From Carya illinoinensis (Eukaryota; Streptophyta; Magnoliopsida; Fagales; Juglandaceae): 64,000 bases of DNA. The DNA is taken from positions 16,412,364 through 16,476,363 of the forward strand of contig NC_056762.1 in the NCBI RefSeq assembly GCF_018687715.1, read 5' to 3'. Below, piece after piece: positions 24,101 through 34,000 of this stretch. Position numbers and translations under genes: made by a program. Each line of letters begins with the position of its first letter. Positions within the stretch are counted from its first letter, which is position 1. Under the pieces are notes generated by a model. The model saw nothing but the letters and a program-made list of their open reading frames with translations, was not told where the DNA came from and ran no database searches.

Positions 24101-25257
24101 CTACCTTGAGGATCCTCCACACATCTTATGGTATTATTTTTTCTCCTCTGAGATGCATGTAAGTGAAAGAACCGTGTGTTTCTGTCACCAAACTGCAGCC
24201 AGTGTTGCTTGGCTCTCTGACGCCACTTTAGCTCCTCAACTGCCATTGAATCTTCTACTGTTTTCTGTAGTTGAATCATGGAGGGGATATGTGTCCCAGT
24301 ACCAACTTGTTGGTAGTGTCGAATCTGGTCCAAAGCTAGTTTGGTGGCCTTCTGGTTGGAAAACTTAGTTTCTTGCTGCCACTTCTGCAGACCCCTTTGG
24401 CATGCCTCCAGTTTATGTCTCACTGTAGCTGCCCCATGCCCTCCAAGATTAAGGCTCTTCCACCCCTCAGAAACAACTCTTTGGCATTCTTCACTTAGAT
24501 CCCAGGCTGCTTCATACCTAAAACAAAAACCCTTTCTCCTCCTGCTACTGTTTGGTTTCTGTTTTGTGATATGCAAAGGAGAGTGATCTGATTTTACTGC
24601 TGCTAGTACACTGCAGGTTGCATCACTAAACATCAAGTTCCATTCTTTATTTGCCATTGCTCTATCTAATCGCTCCTTTGTGAAATCTCCCCCACTTCTA
24701 TTGTTTGACCAGGTAAATTGAGGTCCCTGAGAGTGTATATCACTGAGGTCACATGCTTCTACTGCTCTTCTAAAGTCTTCTATCTGATTATAAGGTCTTC
24801 TAGCTCCACCTACCTTTTCTTTTTGGTCCAATATTTCATTGAAATCTCCAGCACAGAGCCAGGCAGTAGGATTGGATGGTTTTAGCATTTCAAGTAGGGT
24901 CCAACTACTCTTTCTCTTTGCAGTTACCGGGTGTCCATAAAATCCTGTGAATTGCCATGTTTGGCCAGTTTCAACCTCATGTACTAGTGCACTTATGTGC
25001 CATTTTGTGTAGCTAATGACTTTGACTTGCCATTCCTCCCTCCACAGAAGAGCAATTCCTCCACTTAGATTGACACTATCGACTGCAAAACACCCATACA
25101 TGTGCAACTGCAGCCTCACTTCCTCAAGCTTTTGTTTCCTGCTCTTAGTTTCCATCAAGAAAACTAAGAATGGGTTCTTTTCCTTAGTAAGATTCCTAAG
25201 GATTCTAACTGACCGAGGGTTCCCAAGCCCTCGGCAGTTCCATGTTAGGAGACTCAT
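21145..25257 (-). CDS. intact LINE ORF2 protein, 1370 aa
   Basis: A multidomain retrotransposition enzyme. An apurinic-type endonuclease at about 1-230 has N7 in WNCRG, E36 in FLMETK, D138/N140 in GDFNEI and SDH at 223-225. A reverse transcriptase at about 490-760 has YRPISLCN, KLDMSKAYDRVEW, RGLRQGDPVSPY and the catalytic FADD at 690-693. The connection region follows, then a zf-RVT zinc-binding segment with C1093, C1096, H1105 and C1110. A C-terminal plant RVT_3 RNase H has D1224, E1265, D1289 and the EANKAAHQLA motif. All expected catalytic residues are present and there is no internal stop or frameshift. The start ATG overlaps the ORF1 stop as ATGA. It acts on the LINE RNA at chromosomal target sites. 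Mobilisation in trans is possible in principle; activity is inferred only from integrity. Confidence 0.95.
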   Translation of the reverse strand: MSLLTWNCRGLGNPRSVRILRNLTKEKNPFLVFLMETKSRKQKLEEVRLQLHMYGCFAVDSVNLSGGIALLWREEWQVKVISYTKWHISALVHEVETGQTWQFTGFYGHPVTAKRKSSWTLLEMLKPSNPTAWLCAGDFNEILDQKEKVGGARRPYNQIEDFRRAVEACDLSDIHSQGPQFTWSNNRSGGDFTKERLDRAMANKEWNLMFSDATCSVLAAVKSDHSPLHITKQKPNSSRRRKGFCFRYEAAWDLSEECQRVVSEGWKSLNLGGHGAATVRHKLEACQRGLQKWQQETKFSNQKATKLALDQIRHYQQVGTGTHIPSMIQLQKTVEDSMAVEELKWRQRAKQHWLQFGDRNTRFFHLHASQRRKNNTIRCVEDPQGRIVAEQEEVGEVFTGYFSSLFRTSVPTGFEECLGSMSSKLNDEMAQWLKNPFTKEEVREAAFQMNPLGSPGPNGFPAHFFQKHWEVVGNEVCLFALRVLNHNGSLQEVNDTYISLIPKVARPKKVGEYRPISLCNVIYKIVSKTIANRLKVILPRLISLNQSAFVPNRLISDNVLVAYEVLHSMKSRMSGKKRCMALKLDMSKAYDRVEWSFVKAVMVKMDFPSHWINLIQSCLNSVSYSILVNGEAQRKFRPSRGLRQGDPVSPYIFIMCAEALTALLNNAEQSGLITPAPIGRGPISVNHLFFADDSLLFCQSNPQELATVLDILTVYGRASGQVLNKEKSSIFFSKNTNRGVRDQVLKQAGVNSCSNFERYLGLPALVGRRKIAEFHNLVDRTWARITNWKAKFLSAAGKEVLLKAVLQAIPTYSMSIFLIPSSITRKLNQLLRKFWWGYNEESSKIQWVNWKQISHSKESGGLGFRDFRSFNLALLSKQGWRILQNPTSLAARVLKQKYFSKTNLLEAQLGSRPSFAWRGIQAGLGILKKGLLWRVGSGSKVHIWKDSWVPSLPAFQITSPRPVDCRCDQVSDLIEVHLKTWKDSLLQQLFSPREVEAIKAIPVSVGGREDRMVWPYTTNGQYSVRSGYHFHQQLEDELEGESSNRARDKHIWKGIWKLRIPPRVKMLVWRACNEALPTMANLKRRKIVGDDLCFICKQAPETSSHALWSCPATQDVWNQSSKKIQKMVCHSDFIFDVWSLLAENLDSIELKQCAAVLKGVWSRRNDVLHGKNFLHPTSVFQKAVEEARAYEESVTPSGETSESVPVDIQRWKKPKSNWFKLNWDAAIRDREGRIGIGAVVRDSQGLVIGTLRAQRSLKGCSSDAEAYGLLVVAVFCKELGLQQVCLEGDSKHVVNLLLSKEVDWSMGGCLVEDARKILNSSIRWTASHVKREANKAAHQLAKLALEESEDIYDIEVCPQCIKSIVASELL

Positions 25258-25487
25258 TGATTATGGCAGGGCTGGGAACCAGCCACTGCCATTGGTTGAA
25301 GGTTTTCAGTTTGGTCCACCCTTCTCTTTTGATTCTTCCCCTCATGTTCCTTCTCATCAAAATGTCTTTTGAGACTACCTCTAGTATAGATCTTCAAAGG
25401 GTTATTAGAGATTTCTGTTAAAGCTTTCCTAGTGTTCAAATTAGTGCTGATAGCCCTCTCTCTTGCAAGCCTTTTCCATTTTCTACC
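25254..25487 (-). pseudogene. LINE ORF1 C-terminal fragment
   Basis: Read on the minus strand, the frame ends TRGSLKRHFDEKEHEG...PMAVAGSQPCHNQ with a TGA at 25254-25256. The basic segment GRKWKRLARERAI just upstream resembles the basic tail of plant LINE ORF1 (an RNA-binding gag-like protein). The first in-frame upstream stop lies in the flank, near 25505. The N-terminal and zinc-knuckle parts are absent because the copy is 5'-truncated. Only about 78 codons of element sequence remain. Confidence 0.7.
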
Positions 25488-25504
25488 AATAAAAGATGAA
25501 TGTT
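25488..25504. repeat. LINE target-site duplication, right copy
   Basis: Identical 17-mer to 21037-21053. It marks the 5' junction of the LINE. Confidence 0.9.
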
Positions 25505-26242
25505 AAACAATAGATTTAGAAATATATAAAAATATTGTTTACAGTAAGCAAAAAATTTGCATATAGCTTACCCAATGCAGTAGAAAAATGAGATTATTAG
25601 CTATATATGTGTTTACATTTGTCAACGCTCTTTACACATCTTAAAATATCCCCTTATAGCTAGCTAACTTGTACAATCTGCCTCCTACAGTATTAATGCC
25701 CTTTGGGGAGTTGAAGATAAAAATGAAAAGGAAAAATCTAATTACAAGTATAACTGTATATTAATATGTGTACTAATCTAATATGATTGATCAAAAAATA
25801 GAATTTATTAAAAATAATGTTAATTTAAATTTTGAATATAAAAGAATCAATATTTATACATAAATTAATATGTAACTTTACTTATACGTAACAAAATTCG
25901 AAAAGAAAATTTTACAGGATTTTTAATGGAGTCTCTAACGTTGTGATTCTGTGAACCCCCCAAAACCCTATCAAACCCAACTCGTGGGAATTGACTTTAA
26001 TGGTACGCTCCTAATTTGACATTTTGTTAGGAGCTTACTACTTAGGTACAACTGATTCCTCAACGACCATATGGTAGCACGGACATCTCCGTTATGTTGT
26101 TCCAATGTCCTCTGTACATAATGTTTCAGAGCGAGCGAGAGACAGGAAAGTTCACCGACCAAAAGTTCCAGACAACGATAGCTAGTAGCTTTAGCTTTTA
26201 GAAATAGAAAAAGCCTCAAAGGTAGAAGAAGATTGTTCGAGA
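25505..26242. promoter_or_regulatory. upstream region of the host gene at 26243
   Basis: About 740 bp between the LINE insertion and the start codon. It must contain the gene's 5' UTR and proximal promoter. No clear TATA box is placed with confidence. The stretch 26100-26242 is less AT-rich and probably leader sequence (GAGCGAGCGAGAGACAG near 26130). The open frames on the minus strand here look like shadows. Confidence 0.4.
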
Positions 26243-28002
26243 ATGGAGGCTGGGAGTAGTACCACTAACGGTGCTATTGATAGTAACAGTAGCGTAGTGC
26301 CGAATCAGAGAAAGGCAAAAGAGTTTCAGGGATTCCGAATAGAGAATCCGTTTACTTTCAAAGTTGGTCAAGTATTTACTGGCTTTGGCGTCGGCTGTGG
26401 TATTGGTATCGGCGTTGGCCGCCCTATAAATCTAGGTAACACCCGACCTCCCCCAACTCCTCCTCACTTTCCTCCTGATATTTTGCATCTTAAATTCTAA
26501 ATTATTTGGAGGATGGACTTGGGAAAGCTCTTCAAACCCAAAGATGGTGAAACCCGTTTATTAGCGTCTAAGCAACCATGTAGGTTCATTTTATGTTATC
26601 TTGTTTTGCTTTTTTCTTTTTTCTTTTTTTCCTTTCCATTTGAATGGTGCTTTGTTTTGTTGGAGAGAATGGTAATGGCTAATCTAATTCCTGTTTCTTG
26701 GGTGTGTTACTTAGAGCTAACCAAAATAATAGAAGAGAATACTTGAACAATGTACAAAACAAGAGAAAAAAGTAGTGAAGAATACATTATTGTGGGCGTG
26801 TTCTGTAAAATTTGTTTTATGGAGGCATGCTTAATGTTCCATTAAAAACTATTGCTTTATATAATGTCTCAGTTTTCTTTTGCCGATAATCTATTATTGA
26901 AACTGATGCAAAATATATAATTGTTTCATCGAAGATTTAAAATGTTGTCATGTCATGCGTTTTTCTTATAAGTACGAAATCTTTATTAAAAAGCACAAAA
27001 GGCGCAACCTAAGTACACTAGATGCATAGAAGTGATCATTTTTTTTTTGTTCAAAGTGATCCCATTCTATCATTCTTTGTAATATGTTATGGGCGTATTC
27101 TTTATTATTGTTCTCTAGGAATAAATACTCTTTCACTTGGTTAAGTTGCATTGGATATCCTTATAGGCTCCAAGTCTTATTTTATAATTGAGTTCAATGC
27201 ATTTGTTTGATTGGCCATCTTTTATTTGATGATTTATCCACCCTCAACATTTTTAAAAATGTATGAAGATCCTGTTAAGTTTGCTAGTCTATTATATAAG
27301 GTATTATTTTAAAAAGGAAACAAATGCGTTCTTGGTGTATGATGCAGTTCTATAGGGTTTACAGCATGAAAAATCTTAACAATTAGGCTTTATTTTGGAT
27401 TGAGTTATTTGTTAAATCAATAATGATAGTAGGACAAATTAACCATAAGCACCAAGATAATATAGAGCCATGTGAACAGTACTAAAGAACCAAGTGAGCA
27501 TCCAAGGAGCCCAAAGGATGTGCAACCCTGGGTACCACCTAAAGAGGGCTTCTATTTTTCCTTGGCATTCTACTTATCATAAAAAAAAAAAAAAAAAAAT
27601 CCCTTGTTATTCTCTCTGTGCTTCAGATTCATTGTCAAGGTGGCAGTCAAAATAGATACATGCTTAAATGAAATGGGGCACACCTGGGACCCACATGAAA
27701 AACCCTATTTTTTCATGTTGGCCCCCTGTTTTTTCAAAGGGACTGCGTGGACTTGCACACCCTTGGATTGTATCTAGCATGACTCTAATTTTTTTGGGCT
27801 TATGCAACTAAGCACTTTGGAATTAATTTTCAACTTCAAAGATCCCAATCTTGTTTAATGAGACAAGTCTCGTCATATTCGGTTTGGTGATAGTTACATT
27901 TCTCCCTTACTCCACAAACTACTGCACCATTGTGATTTACCTGATAAACTTTGAGCGAGTGTAACACAGACCCTCATTCTAGTTTAGTGCTAGTCTGTCC
28001 CC

Positions 28003-28036
<34 letters not shown>

Positions 28037-31000
28037 ACTCTCCTTCCGCTCCAAATCATTGTCAACATTAATGAAATATATAGTCAGATGAAATTACCCT
28101 TTATTTTATCAGAAGGCTTTATTTTAATATTAAGGTTAATTTGTACATTTGCACATATTTTCATTAAGTTAATGGTGATTTATACATATTTACTATGGGG
28201 TGTAACTAAACACTGGAACTTTATTCTACAGGGGTGCAGCAAGTTGAAGTTTTTTTTTTTTGGGGGGGGGTAATAGTTCTTTCAGGGGAGGTGGGGGAGG
28301 ACATAATTAACCCTTATAATTGCCTAACATCTGAGATAGAATGTAACTAGTGGATGTTATTTAACTCTTTCCTCATTGCTAACTTGACTGTGGTCTCACT
28401 GATGATTAAAATGAATTGATCATTCCTTGATTCCTTAACCCCCTTCCCACCGAAAGCTTCCTCCTGGACATGGTATTGACGTGCTAAAAAGCTACAATTC
28501 TTTCAATTATTTGAACTTGTATTTTTCTTATCATTAATCATGCAATTTCATCATGGTACCAAGTTTTTTTTTTGATAAGTAAAATAAATTATATTATCAA
28601 AAGAAGGCAAAAGCCTGATACAAAGATTAGAGACCATCATGGTACCAAGTTCTGTCTTGTTTTCTAGTTTTTCTATCCCATTACTTCAGCATTGTAATTT
28701 TATACTTCTTTCAATGGACATTCATTTGATCTTGCTTAAGAGTAGGATAAGGAATGAGTCTTCAAAATATGAGATGAAATGGATGGTTCTTTTTTTTTTT
28801 TTTTTGGGGGGGGGGGGGGGGGGGCTACACAACACGTTGTGTATTGTTCAATAGTAATACTCTTGAGAGTAGGTGCTTTATTGGTTTTTTATTTACCTTA
28901 TTAGCGGGATACTGGTTTCTGAGAAAATTTGATTTGACCTATTCTCAGGTGCATTACCAATGCTGGGTCAAGTTATGAGTGCCACCAGAGGGGCAACTGA
29001 TGCTTTTTCTGGTGTTAGCAGACATGTGAATGAATCTGTAAGTCAAAATTGATCTTTCTATTTGTTTTCTACTACTTACTTAAAATGTTTATATACCAAA
29101 ATTAATTTTTTTTAATAACAATAGTTTATCTGTCTCCTTTTTTAGCTAAGGAAGTTGGGAGCTAAGAATGTTGAAGCAGGCATCGGTTGTGGTGTTGGCT
29201 TCGGCCATGGTTTTGGAGTTGGTATGACACACTGAACTCTTAAGGGAAGATATTGGTCCTATGTTTTTTCTAATCCATACATGGGTAGGACTAAATTGTA
29301 AAGAAATAAAGGGCACGGTCCATGAGCCTTTTCCATCTAGCCACCATTCACTCAAACATTTTGTAAGTGGATGGAAATATATGAGGTCCAAATGTGGCTT
29401 TATGTCAAGGGATGCACATTATGGCATTTTAAAATGGTAAAATAGATTTAAAAATCATAGTTTCTTTGAAAAAAGTGAATATCTAATAAAATGGTGAATA
29501 TTTAATCAAATTGAACTTATACTATATGCGTTTTTTTTTTTAGTTAATAAGAATTTTATTACCAAGAATAGGCAAAGCCCAAGTACACATGAAGTATACA
29601 AAGGAAATACCTACCACACACTAGAAAGCAAGAAACTACGGTAGAAACAGATTCAGTGCATTATCATCATTCCTTACAAAGATCCTAGCCCACAAAGTCA
29701 AAGTAGAAAAGAAAAAATAACGAAGATCATCAAAAGAACGTTCTTTATCTAACATATTCCATTCCTTTCCAGCCATATATACCACATTAAACACATAGGA
29801 ATCATTCTCCATCTAATAGAAGCACTCTTATAATATATGTTACTAAATGTGTGAAAATAATGCCAGATCCAGTTGTATTATTGATAAAATCAATCGTAAA
29901 TGCCAAAATGTAGGTCATAAGTTTACAGTTTTGTTATTTAACATCAGGGTTTGGCAGTGGGATTGTGTATCTAGGGTTTATACCCCAGGGGTAGGTTTGA
30001 AGGACCTACTTGGGTGAAGTTCCACGTCATTAAAAAAGTTATCATGGAAATGATATTTCCGAACGACCCCTCGTTTGGTGGGGCCCATGTGGGACTTACT
30101 GTGTGAGAGGGGCTGGTGTGGAATTATCAAAAACTAGTGCTAACATAGTCCCCCACGCTTTGTAATGTTAGAAATTTAGTTCTTTTTTCTTGTTGCATCA
30201 ACTTCCTTTTTTCTTTTATTATTTTTACATAACGAGCCTATTGAGTTCATGCACAATAGATTCTCATTGAAATAATCGATCATGAGTATTCCAATACCTT
30301 TACTGTACAAGTGTTGGGGTGAGCACCGACTTAATCGGAGTCAGATTCCCCTAAATCTGACTCCAACTTGTGTAGGCTCCGATCTAACTCCGACTTGTTG
30401 GAGTGGACTCGGATTTGGGCTTTAAGCTTGGGCTTTGTTTTCTTATCTTCATATTTAGCCCATTTTAAAAATGAATTTTTGTGGGCTTTCAAATTTCAAT
30501 TTTTCCAAAAGATTAAAAACTAAAACTAAACCATCCACTGCTAATTTACTTCTATACTAATATCTAACTTTTTTTTATACTAGACTTATACTATAGTGTC
30601 TGAGTACATGTTATCATACTATAGTATTACATATTATTTTGAGTGTCTAATTACATGTTATTATATTATACTAGTGTGTAACTTATTTATAAGTGTCTAA
30701 TTACATGTGATTATACTTTAGTTAATTATTTTTATGTGTTATTAACTTATTATACTAGACTTATTAGTTATTTCTGTATTAGTTTCTAATATATTGCTAT
30801 ACAAAACTTATACTATAGTTAAATGTTATTATACTAATCTCTAAATTATTTCAAACTTAATTATATACTAGACTTTCTGGTGTCTAATTACATGTTATTA
30901 TTCTTTAGTAAATTAGTATATGTGTTATTTACTTGTTATACTAGACTTATTTAAATATTAGTATCTAACTTATTTCTATACTTGATTATGTATGGTAGTA

Positions 31001-34000
31001 TACTATGATATTTACATAGACTAGCATATTATTGTTTAACTATATAAGTTCTAGTTATATAACTATATAACTATACTAGTATATATGATAAATATATAGA
31101 TACATACATATTTTTATAACATATGTACAATATCGGAGTCGGAGTCGATCCAGCGACACCTTTGACTTCAACTGAAATTAAAAATATCCAGTTTTGACTC
31201 CATTTTGTTGAAGTTGGAGTGAAGTCGGATTTAGAGTCAGATTTTCAGATTTTTGCTCATCCCTATACAAGGGTATAAGAAATTTTAGTGATGTTGGAAC
31301 AGAAAATTATTATTTTTTATTTAAGTAAGAATTTGTTACTATCAATAAGCATAGTCAGGTATGCGGGATGTATAAAAGAGAAAACATCTAGCTAGGAAGC
31401 AGAAATAGATACAAGGAAATTCTGAAAATTAAGCCTATTATAGGGAAATGATTTGAAGAAAGCCCAAGAGGGATAAATTAGAAACCTATCCAATCTAGAC
31501 CAAGCCTGATTGGATGACCATGTGAATGATCCCCCAACCTCATGCTTGGGACAAAGACACTCCTCCTCCAATCTCCCACTTGGGAACCAGGTAATATTAA
31601 GCCACCACCAACGCACCAAGATATGTCCCACCAATCTAGCTGGCCCATAAGCTCCTTCAGAGGCCCACTTGAAATCATCTACCACCTTTTTAAAAAAAGC
31701 AAGCCACTATAAATTCCTCAACACACTCCTCAATGTGCTCAACCACCCTTGTATCTCATGTAACTAATACTCGACCTGAAGCTCCCTTAGAAGCTAAATA
31801 GGACCATCCCACGTATTGGCAACTCCACAAACTCCGAACGATCTTAAGAGAAATATATTCCATTTTCGTTTCCTACAAACAGACAATATCAACTTTCCAT
31901 GAACGGGGAAAGTTTTTAATTTGGAGATGCTTATTAAACTCGTTTAGTCTTCGGACATTCCAATTTAAAATCTTGGGCGTAATACAACTGGTTTTGCCCT
32001 CACTCTAGTCCTCCCTCTACTTGGACTACCTCCCTTAAGAGTCGTAGTTCATTGCCCAAGTAAGACGCTTTGACTTCCTACTCTTCTTAGATCTTGATTT
32101 TGTTCCAAGTAAGTGACCTGCCTCAATTGCAATGAGTAGTATTGTGGATTGATCCTCAAATCCTCCACATGTAATCCCCACATAGTGTTGCATCTCATTA
32201 ACCTTTTGCAAAACCCAATCCGATGATGAACTAGCTATATTGTTGATCGGTGGAGATATTAGGGGGACAACATCTTCCTCGGACTCAGCTCCAAACTGTA
32301 CACCAAGCACTAAATATTCCTCCTCACAAGGCACCAACAACAACCCCATCATTTCCTCCTCACCATCTCCTGCATATAAATTATTATAGACGTGTCAATG
32401 ATTGGAGATCTATCAAGTCCCGTTCATGACAATTGGGCACCTCTAGGATGAATGGTGTTAAAATGACTAATATTATGCCAGCATATATGTTGAAGATAAC
32501 CTCAAGGGGTTGGCCAAGTGGTGAAGGCCTTGGTTTTGGGGTATCACTACCCTTAAGGTCCAAGGTTCAACACCTCATGAGTGCAAATAATCATTTGGGG
32601 CCACACTTCCTAGTGAAAAGCCAGTGATTTAACCAGTTCCGTTTAGGGAAACTTCCGACGGTGCGGTGCACGGGGCTGGGGTTTACTCTGCAGGGGTGGA
32701 TTTGAAGGGCCCTGCCTTTGAGAGGTTTCCTGACATCCCCAAAAAAAAAAAATGCTGGAGATAGGTCACCAATGCTTCTGATTAGTGGCTTACCTGGTTT
32801 AGCAAGTTTTGGGCTGCTCTCTCCTCCATGTCCAATAACAAGTCAATTCAATTGCTCCATCCCGTGGGTTGTAAGTTCGAATGGTGTAGCAGCATCGGTG
32901 TATGCCTTATATTAGTAGTCTAGCTTAGTTCAATATTACTAATGTGGGACAGAAGGGTGGCGGAGAAAGTGGAGGACTGTGGGGATTATACATATTAAGG
33001 ATGCCTCTGTATTGGAAATATCTAGTAATCCCCCCACTAGTGGAATGTGAGATTTATTAGAGCAGCTCATGGTTAGGAGATAGAAGCCTTTACTGCATTT
33101 TATAATTTGCTAAACTTAATTGTTTTAACAATCATCATACATGATATCTGAAACAGTGAGTTTCTATTGCAGGCCTTGCTGTCAAACCTGGGGTGTTGAA
33201 TCAAATGCAATCTTGTCTTGTAGTATGTATTTTTCTGTCATAACTACTGCAACGCATGAATTGTCACAGCTTCGTGCGTCTAACATTTTATTTGTTAATT
33301 TTCTAGCAAGCAATGACAAAGATGATGCTGAAGTTTGGAATTGCTCCGAATTTACCCATTGGACAAGGTGCCCTTCCAGTGTCTTTGCAGGGTGGCATGA
33401 GCATGATGAATCAGTCCTTAGGTCAAAACCCAATGGGAAGTATCATGCAGCTGGGAACCAAGGGACCTGAAGACACTCGTCAAGGTCTGCCGGGATATGA
33501 AAATATAGGTTCAGGTTCAACTTATGAGAGTTTTGCATCAAAGGGCACTCCAACTGACTCATCTTTCAGCAGTCGGACAGAAAAAGTTATCAGCAGCTTT
33601 CTGCAGAACCCAGTTTTGAAAGGGGAGGACACTGAACTGAATAACTTGGTAAGCACCAAATGGAACTTGTCTAGTTTTACAGTAGAATGCAAACCTTTTT
33701 TTCCTTTTCATAGGCACTGTAACTTACTTGGATATAGCTTTATCCTACTTATCTGAAAAGGAAAAAAGAAGAAAAGCGATGTAGCTTTTTTCTGTCAAAC
33801 TAGGCTCTGTTTTGAATTAGTAGTGCCTTAAAGCCACCTAGGTAACAGTTGTTAAAGAATTGCTTTAAGAATTATCAGACCTGTTTAACTGCCTATCGAC
33901 TGTTCAGAAAAAGGGCCCCAATTGTAACATTATCAGACCTGATTAACTGTCTATCGACTGTTTAAAATGCAATGTAACTTGATCCTAAATTTATTTTTGA

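Larger units (their letters stand above)
21054..25487 (-). mobile_element. young L1-type LINE, 5'-truncated in ORF1
   Basis: The insertion is bounded by perfect 17-bp direct repeats (21037-21053 and 25488-25504). Its minus-strand 3' end is a poly(A) tail (T run at 21052-21067), the signature of target-primed reverse transcription. It carries the last part of ORF1 and an intact ORF2, then about 80 bp of 3' sequence. The 5' end breaks inside ORF1, so this copy lacks its own promoter. It is divergently oriented to the host gene that starts at 26243. The intact frame and perfect duplications suggest a recent insertion. Confidence 0.93.

Noticed and set aside
33141..33470. 109-aa open frame across exons 4-5 of the host gene
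   Set aside because: Out of frame with the spliced coding sequence and crosses an intron with good GT-AG sites.
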